From NCBI GenBank assembly GCA_003221085.1, contig QHUD01000044.1:1-12041 (forward strand): a stretch of DNA of 12,041 nt, written 5' to 3'. The DNA comes from Gemmatimonadota bacterium. Lineage in GTDB: Bacteria > Gemmatimonadota > Gemmatimonadetes > Gemmatimonadales > GWC2-71-9. Below are positions 1-4,985 of the stretch, piece after piece; the stretch's first letter is position 1, and every line of letters begins with the position of its first letter. The position numbers and the translations under genes are program-made. Under the pieces are notes generated by a model, which worked only from the letters and a program-made list of their open reading frames with translations, had not been told where the DNA came from and made no database searches.

Positions 1-129
1 CTCGTGTATTACCGGTACCGCTTCAGCACGCCGACCGAGCATGCCGCGAGCGGCGCGTGGTGGCAGCGAGAGCGGGTAGGGTACCTGACGGAGCCACTGT
101 CGCTGGGGCAGTCGTCGGCGCCCCGTTGA
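1..129 (+). CDS. C-terminal end of an upstream gene, possibly lipase maturation factor family
   Basis: An open frame enters from the left edge and stops at TGA 127-129, giving 42 residues. It includes YYRYRF near the start and a TGAWW-like segment (SGAWWQRE), then VGYLTEPLSL. Tails of the form YRYRF...GAWW.RE..G.Y..PLSL are what I recall from lipase maturation factor (LMF1-type) membrane proteins, but 42 residues are too few to be firm. The start and all membrane segments lie outside the window. The stop is 49 nt before the efp start. The open frame and aromatic-rich, non-random composition support coding; the family name is tentative. Confidence 0.5.
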   Translation, partial: LVYYRYRFSTPTEHAASGAWWQRERVGYLTEPLSLGQSSAPR

Positions 130-178
130 TTCCGCCCCCATCCGGCTTATCTTCCCGCCTCTCCAGAGAGTGTTCTGC

Positions 179-736
179 ATGAAGGCAACCGACATTCGCC
201 GCGGCCACGTCCTCATGATCGACGGGCAGCCGTGCCGCGTGATGGACTTCACCCACCGCACGCCCGGCAACCTGCGGGCGTTCGTTCAGGTACGGTTCCG
301 GAACCTGGTCACGGGGAACACCTTCGACACGCGCCTTGCCGCTACCGATTTCGTGGACGAGGCGCCGCTCGAGACGAAGGAGTTCCAGGTCTTGTACCGC
401 GATCAGGGTGGCGTGCACGTGATGGACACGACGACGTACGAGCAGCACACGCTCGACGCCGAAGCCGTGGGAGATCAGGCCGACTGGCTGCAACCGGAGA
501 TGCACATCCAGGTGGAGTGGCTGAACGGTCGACCCGTGGGCATCGAGCTGCCCTCGGTGGTGGAGCTCACCATCGTACAGACCTCTCCCGTCATGCGCGG
601 GGCCACGAAAACGGCGAGCACCAAGCCCGCCAAGCTCTCGAACGGGGTGACGATTCAGGTGCCCGAGTTCATCTCCGAGGGTGAGAAAGTGCGGGTGGAC
701 CCTCGCGAAGGCGCCTATTTGGAGCGCGCCAAGTAG
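179..736 (+). CDS. efp: Elongation factor P
   Basis: EF-P binds between the P and E sites of stalled ribosomes and promotes peptide bond formation at polyproline stretches. The 185-aa product has the normal family length and the three OB/KOW-like domains. The N-terminal domain carries DIRRGHVLMIDGQPCRV, the middle has MDTTTYEQHTL and VGDQADWL, and the C-terminal domain has VELTIVQTSP, a TKPA segment and VQVPEFISEGEKVRVDPREG. ATG 179 is preferred over GTG 170 because AGAG at 165-168 sits about 10 nt upstream and the protein then begins MKATDIRRG as in the family. The domain I tip reads HRTPGNLRAFV, so the residue that is Lys (beta-lysylated) or Arg (rhamnosylated) in studied EF-Ps is Asn31 here. 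The factor therefore probably works without those modifications. No EpmA, EpmB or EarP gene is visible nearby. Confidence 0.96.
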   Translation: MKATDIRRGHVLMIDGQPCRVMDFTHRTPGNLRAFVQVRFRNLVTGNTFDTRLAATDFVDEAPLETKEFQVLYRDQGGVHVMDTTTYEQHTLDAEAVGDQADWLQPEMHIQVEWLNGRPVGIELPSVVELTIVQTSPVMRGATKTASTKPAKLSNGVTIQVPEFISEGEKVRVDPREGAYLERAK

Positions 737-771
737 GCTCCCCGCTCCCCGCTCCCCGCCCCCCGCCCCCC
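737..771 (+). repeat. Five tandem heptads, C-rich on + and G-rich on -
   Basis: Directly after the efp stop codon there are three copies of GCTCCCC (737-757) followed by two copies of GCCCCCC (758-771). The complementary strand therefore has five runs of four to six G separated by C or AGC, an ideal pattern for an intramolecular G-quadruplex on the strand that is the template for efp. Such arrays are prone to slippage. No known named repeat family is recognised. Confidence 0.85.
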
Positions 772-824
772 GATTGGGTAGGGCAGAGGAGCAGGCGCGT
801 GCGTAAATTGCGGAGCAGTGCCCG

Positions 825-848
825 ACCCCGGGGGGCTCGCCCCGGGGT
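825..848 (+). terminator. GC-rich hairpin, probable intrinsic terminator of efp
   Basis: A perfect 9-bp stem ACCCCGGGG (825-833) / CCCCGGGGT (840-848) with a 6-nt loop GGCTCG is followed by TTCGTT, a short imperfect T tract. It lies 88 nt after the efp stop and only 25 nt before the aminotransferase start. It could end the efp transcript, or sit in the 5' leader of the next gene and attenuate it. I cannot tell which from the sequence alone. Confidence 0.55.
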
Positions 849-873
849 TTCGTTATCACCGACAGGATCATCT

Positions 874-2070
874 ATGCATACGGCGGCGCGGCTCGACACA
901 CTCGGTACGGAACAGGCGTACGTGGTCCTCGCCGCGGCGAGGCGCCTCGAGGCCTCGGGGCACAAGGTCGTACACCTGGAGATCGGCGAGCCGGACATGC
1001 CGACGCCGCCTCACGTGGTGGAGGCGGGCGTCCGCGCCCTGCGTGACGGCCTCACCCGATATGCGCTCGCGGCAGGCGTGCCCGAGCTGCGCGACGCCAT
1101 CGCACGCTCGCTGGCGGCGCGCGGGGTGCGCGCCACGGCCGAGAACGTGGTGGTCACGCCCGGGGCGAAGCCGGCGCTCTTCTGCACGGCGCTCTCGCTG
1201 ATCGGGCCCGGGGACGAGGTACTCTGTCCCGACCCGGGGTTCCCGATCTACGAGTCCGTCGTCCGCTTCGCCGGTGGCCGGCCGGTCTACTACCCGTTGG
1301 ACGAGACGCGGGAGTTCGCGCCGCACGTGGACGCGATCGCGGAGCGGGTCACCCCCCGCACCCGCGTGCTCATTCTCAACCTGCCGCACAACCCCACCGG
1401 CGGCGTGGCGACGACGCACGACCTCACGGCCCTCGCGGCGCTGGCACAGCGCCACGATCTGTGGGTGATCTCCGACGAGGTGTACGGGCAGATCCGCTAC
1501 GACGGGCGCCGCGACTCGATCGCCGCGCTCCCCGGGATGTCGGACCGCACGGTGATCGTGGACGGCTTTTCGAAAGGGTACTCGATGACGGGCTGGCGCC
1601 TGGGCTACGGCGTGATGCCCGCCTCGCTCACCGACGCGATGACCACGCTCGTCATCAACAATGTCTCCTGCACGGCGACGTTCGTGCAGTATGCGGGGAT
1701 CGCGGCACTCACGGGTCCGCAGGATGCGGTCACTCGCATGGTGGCTGGACTCCGCGCGAAGCGCGATCTGCTCGTACGCGGCCTGAACGCGATCGAGGGC
1801 ATCACCTGCGCGTCGCCCGCGGGCGCCTTTTACTGCTTCCCGGACTTGAGCGGTGTGCTCGAGCGCACGGGGCTTACGTGCAAGTCGTTCGCTGAGCGGC
1901 TGCTCGCCGAGCAGCACGTCGCGGTGCTGGCGGGAACGGCGTTCGGGCCGGGCGGGGAGGGGCACCTGCGGCTGTGCTACGCCACGGAGCCGGTGGAGCT
2001 CGAGCGGGCGCTCGGCGCGCTGAGCCGGTTTGTCGGCGCCTTGACGCCGGCGGCCGCGGGGCTAACTTAA
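874..2070 (+). CDS. Class I/II PLP-dependent aminotransferase
   Basis: A fold-type I aminotransferase of the aspartate/aromatic/alanine group (398 aa), transferring an amino group from an amino acid to a 2-oxo acid through pyridoxal phosphate in the cytosol. Visible motifs are HLEIGEPD near the N-terminus, a YALAAGVPELRDAIA segment, NLPHNPTGG with Asn173, SDEVYGQIRY with Asp201 (PLP pyridine N), SKGYSMTGWRLGY with Lys234 (Schiff base), and GHLRLCYA with Arg366 (substrate carboxylate). ATG 874 is chosen because AGGA at 864-867 lies 6 nt upstream and the protein then begins at the usual family N-terminus. Earlier in-frame starts read through the hairpin. The substrate cannot be fixed from motifs. 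The next gene uses aspartate-family chemistry, but a separate promoter and riboswitch lie between, so a shared pathway is only a possibility. Confidence 0.93.
   Translation: MHTAARLDTLGTEQAYVVLAAARRLEASGHKVVHLEIGEPDMPTPPHVVEAGVRALRDGLTRYALAAGVPELRDAIARSLAARGVRATAENVVVTPGAKPALFCTALSLIGPGDEVLCPDPGFPIYESVVRFAGGRPVYYPLDETREFAPHVDAIAERVTPRTRVLILNLPHNPTGGVATTHDLTALAALAQRHDLWVISDEVYGQIRYDGRRDSIAALPGMSDRTVIVDGFSKGYSMTGWRLGYGVMPASLTDAMTTLVINNVSCTATFVQYAGIAALTGPQDAVTRMVAGLRAKRDLLVRGLNAIEGITCASPAGAFYCFPDLSGVLERTGLTCKSFAERLLAEQHVAVLAGTAFGPGGEGHLRLCYATEPVELERALGALSRFVGALTPAAAGLT
2041..2068 (+). promoter_or_regulatory. Putative sigma70-type promoter for the riboswitch-thrC-like-moaD transcript
   Basis: TTGACG (2041-2046) matches five of six -35 consensus bases. 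TAACTT (2063-2068) keeps the key T, A and final T of a -10 box. The spacer is 16 nt. Both lie in the last codons of the aminotransferase gene. Transcription would start around 2075, about 15 nt before the aptamer stem, which is where a riboswitch transcript would be expected to begin. This is consensus matching by eye only. Confidence 0.5.
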
Positions 2071-2088
2071 GAGCGACAATCGAAATAG

Positions 2089-2141
2089 TCGTGGTGCTTT
2101 GCCGCGTATTGCCGCCACGTTAAACAAGGTGCTAAAAAGCG
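2089..2141 (+). promoter_or_regulatory. SAM-II (SAM-alpha) type riboswitch aptamer
   Basis: The RNA matches the SAM-II pseudoknot plan. P1 is CGTGGTG (2090-2096) / CGCCACG (2113-2119), seven pairs with one U-G. The loop begins CTTTG, giving the conserved UUU. Loop bases 2104-2111 can pair with 2125-2132 in seven of eight positions to make the pseudoknot. The 3' core is GCTAAAAAG (2131-2139), the A-rich signature of this class, preceded by a TTAAACAA linker. The loop also contains CGTATTGC, which I recall in the structurally studied metX SAM-II RNA. SAM-II elements are known to repress methionine and SAM biosynthesis genes, mostly in Alphaproteobacteria. Here it precedes the threonine-synthase-like gene. 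Recognition is from memory of the consensus; a covariance-model search (Rfam SAM alpha) would decide it. Confidence 0.78.
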
Positions 2142-2145
2142 ACCG

Positions 2146-2174
2146 CCCGCGGCAGTTGTTGCCCGGGTTTTTTT
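2146..2174 (+). terminator. Intrinsic terminator acting as riboswitch expression platform
   Basis: Stem CCCG(C)GGCA (2146-2154, C2150 bulged) pairs with TGCCCGGG (2160-2167) around loop GTTGT, followed by seven T (2168-2174). The Shine-Dalgarno of the next gene starts at 2176, so a transcript from upstream must escape this terminator to express that gene. The 5' arm bases 2148-2154 (CGCGGCA) are exactly complementary to riboswitch loop bases 2100-2106 (TGCCGCG), giving a competing antiterminator. The predicted logic is: SAM bound, loop locked in the pseudoknot, terminator forms, genes off. It may also end the aminotransferase transcript. Confidence 0.8.
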
Positions 2175-2187
2175 GTTGAGGCTCAAG

Positions 2188-3453
2188 ATGCCGGCTACCA
2201 TCGCTTCCCCGCCGCTCACCGCCCGGCCGCTCCGCTGCCGCAGCTGCGGTGCCGAGCACGCCGCGGCCCCGATTGCGATCTGCGAGGAATGTCTCGGCCC
2301 CCTCGACCCCGTGTACGAGGCGGGGCGGCCGCTCCCCGACCGCGATACCATCGCCGCCCGGGCACCTTCTCTCTGGCGCTACAAGGAGTGGCTGCCCTTC
2401 GACGGCGATCCGATGTGGTCGCTCGACACCGGGTTCACGCCGCTGGTGGACGCTCCGGCGCTCGCGCGGCGCTTCGGCGTAGCGCGCGTGTGGGTGAAGA
2501 ACGATACCGTGTCGCATCCGTCGCTGTCCTTCAAGGACCGCGTCGTAGCGGCCGCGATCAACGCGGCCGCCGCCTTCGGGCTCGATACCATCGGCTGCGC
2601 GTCCACGGGCAACCTCGCGAACGCGGTCGCGGCGCACGCGGCGCGAGCCGGGCTCAAGGCGTGGATCTTCGTCCCCGACGAGCTCGAGGCCGGGAAGGTG
2701 ATCGGTACCAGCGTGTACGGCGCACGCCTCGTACGAGTGCGCGGCACGTACGACGATGTGAACCGGCTGTGCGCCCAGGTGGCGGACCGCTTCGGCTGGG
2801 GGATCGCGAACGTCAATCTGCGGAGCTACTACGGCGAAGGGTCGAAGACCGTCGCCTACGAGATCGCCGAGCAGCTGGGCTGGCGGCTGCCGACGGCCGT
2901 CGTCGCGCCCATGGCCGGCGGATCGCTCCTGAGCAAGCTAAAGAAGGGGTTCGGAGAGTTTCTCGATGCAGGGCTGGTTCGCGGGCAGGCGCCGCGGTTG
3001 TACGGCACGCAGGCGGCGGGGTGCGCCCCAATCGTGCGCCTGGTGGAGCGCGGGGGCGACGCGATCGAGCCCGAGGTCCCGAAGACGATCTGCCGCTCGC
3101 TCGCGATCGGCAATCCCGCGGACGGCGTGTTTGCCGCGCGGGCCATGCGGGAGACCGGCGGCTGGGCTGCAGCGGTGAGCGATCCGGAGTTGGTCGAGGG
3201 GATCCGCTTTCTGGCGGAGGACACGGGTGTGTTCGCCGAGACGGCGGGCGGTGTCACCGCCGCGGGCGCGGTCGCCCTGGCACGCGCGGGGCGGTTTCAA
3301 CCCCAGGACGAAGTGGTGCTCTGCATCACGGGCCACGGCTTGAAGACGGTCGAGGCGGTGCAGGGAGCGATCCCCGCGGCCCCGGTCATCGCGCCGCGGC
3401 TGCGGGAAGTGACGACTCTAGTCGAGGAGGAACGGACATGGCCATCACGCTGA
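2188..3453 (+). CDS. Threonine-synthase-like PLP enzyme with N-terminal zinc ribbon; possible homocysteine synthase
   Basis: A 421-aa fold-type II PLP enzyme. Residues 17-35 form a zinc ribbon (C17, C20, C32, C35), as in long-form threonine synthases. The PLP lysine is K116 in SLSFKDR. A STGNLANAVAAHA loop follows, then APMAGGSLLSKLKKGF in the PLP-phosphate region, and SLAIGNPADG and FAETAGGVTAAGA in the C-terminal half. By homology it would convert O-phosphohomoserine to threonine. However, it lies directly behind a SAM-type riboswitch, and its last 16 bases overlap a sulfur-carrier gene. That context suggests a sulfur-transfer reaction giving homocysteine, as CysM does with CysO for cysteine. 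This functional change is inference. ATG 2188 is chosen because GAGG (2178-2181) lies 6 nt upstream; TTG 2173 lies inside the terminator T tract. Confidence 0.92.
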   Translation: MPATIASPPLTARPLRCRSCGAEHAAAPIAICEECLGPLDPVYEAGRPLPDRDTIAARAPSLWRYKEWLPFDGDPMWSLDTGFTPLVDAPALARRFGVARVWVKNDTVSHPSLSFKDRVVAAAINAAAAFGLDTIGCASTGNLANAVAAHAARAGLKAWIFVPDELEAGKVIGTSVYGARLVRVRGTYDDVNRLCAQVADRFGWGIANVNLRSYYGEGSKTVAYEIAEQLGWRLPTAVVAPMAGGSLLSKLKKGFGEFLDAGLVRGQAPRLYGTQAAGCAPIVRLVERGGDAIEPEVPKTICRSLAIGNPADGVFAARAMRETGGWAAAVSDPELVEGIRFLAEDTGVFAETAGGVTAAGAVALARAGRFQPQDEVVLCITGHGLKTVEAVQGAIPAAPVIAPRLREVTTLVEEERTWPSR

Positions 3454-3713
3454 ATCTGCCATCGGTGCTCGCCGCCCACACCGGCGGCGCCCGCACGATC
3501 GAGGCGTCGGGCCGGACGCTGGGCGAGGCCGTGGCCGACGTGGCCGCGCGCTACCCCGCGCTCGCGCCCCGGCTCCGAGACAAGGAGGGCAAACCCTATC
3601 CCTTCGTCAACTTCTACTTGAACGACGAGGACGTGCGCTTCTGCGGGGGCTTCGCGGCCCCCGTCCAGGACGGCGACGAGGTGACGGTCATCCCGGCGAT
3701 CGCGGGGGGCTGA
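3438..3713 (+). CDS. MoaD/ThiS-family sulfur carrier protein
   Basis: A 91-aa beta-grasp, ubiquitin-like protein ending exactly in Gly-Gly (VIPAIAGG), the tail that E1-like enzymes adenylate and convert to a thiocarboxylate. Other family marks are the N-terminal strand MAITLNLPSVL, a LGEAVADVAARYP helix, FVNFYLNDEDVR and DGDEVTVIPA before the tail. GGAGG (3426-3430) lies 7 nt before ATG 3438. The start is inside the end of the upstream PLP-enzyme gene (16-bp overlap), so the two are co-translated and under the same riboswitch. By analogy with CysO or HcyS it would carry sulfide to the PLP enzyme. No ThiF/MoeB-type activating enzyme is in the window, so activation must come from elsewhere. Its 3' end overlaps the convergent JAMM-like gene by 26 bp. 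Confidence 0.92.
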   Translation: MAITLNLPSVLAAHTGGARTIEASGRTLGEAVADVAARYPALAPRLRDKEGKPYPFVNFYLNDEDVRFCGGFAAPVQDGDEVTVIPAIAGG

Positions 3714-4230
3714 GCACCACCTCCCCCTGATGCAGCGTCCGGTTGATCCACACGATTCGCTCGCCGCACAGGATGGCGTCCACCGCGTACGGCGTCATCA
3801 GGAACGACTGGCCATCCGCGCTCGGCACGCTCGTGCCGGGGAAGAAATACCAGCATTTCTGGGCCGTAGGATGACTGTGGATTGTGCCGACGGTGCCGCT
3901 CCATCCGGCATCCTCGCAGCTCTGGCGCGGCACCACCCATGTCGCCGTCGACTGGGCGGGATCGACGTCGGCTGGCGCGATCCGCTCGACCAAGACTGCC
4001 CGCCCGCGCACCACGCCGATCATGCACCCCATGAACTCCGTCGGAAACGCGCGGTACTGCAGCGCGAGAAATCGCCGGGCCTGATCTGACAGGATGAGGA
4101 CGCGGGGAGGTCCCTCCGGCTGGTCCGCGGCCACGACCGCCGGTCCCTGAGCGTAGGAGCGCGGGGGCAAGAGGCTGCACGTCGCGAGGAGCCCCGCGAT
4201 CGCGATCCACGTCCGGCGGGTTCGACTCAT
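3688..4230 (-). CDS. Exported JAMM/MPN-like metalloprotein
   Basis: A 180-aa protein with a clear signal peptide (RTRR, then a hydrophobic core around residues 8-22, likely cleaved after SYA-Q). The mature part has the order of a JAMM (Mov34/MPN+) metalloprotease: Glu65 in TEFMGCMIG, the position of the catalytic Glu in E..GlL.G, then GTIHSHP with His118 and His120, then PSAD with Ser137 and Asp139. Canonical JAMM has HxH-x7-SxxD; here there are 16 residues between His120 and Ser137, containing KCWYFFPGT, and the last motif is SxD. It is thus a divergent or subfamily form. Bacterial JAMM proteins trim or release cargo from MoaD-like carriers (Mec, HcyD), and a carrier gene is adjacent and convergent. 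The signal peptide argues against cytosolic action, so its substrate is unknown. Its ATG overlaps the stop of the upstream gene (ATGA), so translation is coupled. Confidence 0.75.
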   Translation of the reverse strand: MSRTRRTWIAIAGLLATCSLLPPRSYAQGPAVVAADQPEGPPRVLILSDQARRFLALQYRAFPTEFMGCMIGVVRGRAVLVERIAPADVDPAQSTATWVVPRQSCEDAGWSGTVGTIHSHPTAQKCWYFFPGTSVPSADGQSFLMTPYAVDAILCGERIVWINRTLHQGEVVLSPPRSPG

Positions 4231-4694
4231 CGCCGTGTGCCCGCCGGGCGGAGCGAGAGCCCTCCCGTCAGGTCTCCGTTGACGATGCGGCCATCCACCT
4301 CGGCCCACGAGCCCTCGAGCCAGCCGTCGGTGACCGGACCCCCTAGCCGGATCGTCCCGCTCTTCCAGTCCACCATCCCTTCGAGGTTGGCGGCGAAGGA
4401 GTGCACTCCCCGGTCGTCGCGCACGGTCCAGCGCGCCGCGACGTGCCAGACCGGGTTCGCGGCGGCCACGGGCTCCTCGACCTGTCGGAGCGCGATGGCG
4501 ACGCGTCCGCGCGCCGCCCCCTCGACCGGCCCCTCCCACGTACAATGCTCGCCGTCGGCGGCGACACCCGTGAACGTGCCGCGGAACGTCAGTGTCGGCG
4601 GCGCTACAGCCGCGCTTGAGGTGCCGGCCCAGACACCCAGCACGCCGATCGCGGCGGCAAACAGCGGAATCGAAATCGAGGTCAAGCGAAGCAT
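4227..4694 (-). CDS. Small exported protein of unknown function
   Basis: A 155-aa protein with a signal peptide (MLRLTSISIPLFAAAIGVLG, probable cleavage after SSA-A near residue 29). The mature part is about 125 residues, rich in short beta-type segments with Gly, Trp and charged turns, for example HVAARWTVRDDRG, ANLEGMVDWKSGTIRL and VTDGWLEGSWAEVDGRI. This suggests a small beta-barrel or beta-sandwich. I recognise no family. One Cys (GEHCTWEG) and no membrane segment after the signal peptide. AGGAG sits 8 nt before ATG 4694, which supports this start. Its stop overlaps the start of the JAMM-like gene (ATGA), so the two are likely made together and both exported. Longer upstream frames run through the hairpin and lack a site. 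Confidence 0.75.
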   Translation of the reverse strand: MLRLTSISIPLFAAAIGVLGVWAGTSSAAVAPPTLTFRGTFTGVAADGEHCTWEGPVEGAARGRVAIALRQVEEPVAAANPVWHVAARWTVRDDRGVHSFAANLEGMVDWKSGTIRLGGPVTDGWLEGSWAEVDGRIVNGDLTGGLSLRPAGTRR

Positions 4695-4985
4695 CAGTGC
4701 ATCTCCTGTTCGAACGTTAGGTACCGCTCTCCTCCCCCCACCCTGAAAGCCGACGCCCCCGCGCTCTGGAACCGCGAGCGTGGGGGCGTTGGCACCAACC
4801 GGTAGCTTCGTGCCGATTACGTCCAAACCCCACGCCGGCGGTCGAGCCACCGCGCGTTGGTGTTCGTCCACAGATTGCAGACTCGTGAGATGTGGGAAGC
4901 GATCATGAGCGCAGTGTAACGAGCAGCGCGGGTCCGTGTCCACGCACAATCGGGTAGGGCCGGGACCACCTGTTCGAAGGTGTGG
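4695..4985. other. Non-coding gap between two - strand genes
   Basis: These 291 bases separate the dehydrogenase stop from the start of the small exported protein. I see no convincing gene, tRNA or promoter. It holds a long hairpin (listed separately). At its right end, CGGGAC (4961-4966) can pair with GTCCCG (4991-4996) around an inner CACCT/AGGTG hairpin with loop GTTCGA, overlapping the dehydrogenase stop codon. The promoter of the exported pair should lie here but has no clear -35/-10 match. Confidence 0.6.
4749..4793. terminator. 18-bp hairpin, possible terminator or structured RNA
   Basis: Arms 4749-4766 and 4776-4793 pair at all 18 positions, with two G-T wobbles (4752/4790 and 4761/4781) and a 9-nt loop TGGAACCGC. 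On the - strand it is followed by TTTCAGGG, a poor T tract, and it would lie about 190 nt after the dehydrogenase stop. The wobbles are valid pairs in + strand RNA but become A-C mismatches in - strand RNA. The + reading thus folds better, although no + strand gene ends nearby. Confidence 0.5.

Noticed and set aside
23..871. Long - strand open frame opposite efp
   Set aside because: It is the complement of a clear EF-P gene; the translation is Arg/His/Gly-rich with no family features and is a GC-rich shadow.
868..1965. Long - strand open frame opposite the aminotransferase
   Set aside because: Arg-rich shadow translation; the + strand has all aminotransferase motifs.
2091..2123. Short frame GTG...TAA in the leader as a leader peptide
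   Set aside because: It has no ribosome site and no Thr or Met codon run; the region is better explained by the SAM-II-type aptamer.
2289..3713. A 474-residue + strand frame ending in the MoaD sequence, as a possible fusion
   Set aside because: The part before 3438 is an out-of-frame reading of the PLP enzyme (Arg-rich). A good ribosome site precedes ATG 3438, so MoaD is a separate protein.
3688..4545. Extended N-terminus for the JAMM-like protein
   Set aside because: The extension overlaps the small exported protein out of frame and is Arg/Gly-rich; ATG 4230 gives a proper signal peptide and ATGA coupling.
4967..4982. CACCT-GTTCGA-AGGTG resembling a tRNA T-arm
   Set aside because: No acceptor, D or anticodon arms at the right distances; it is only a small hairpin.
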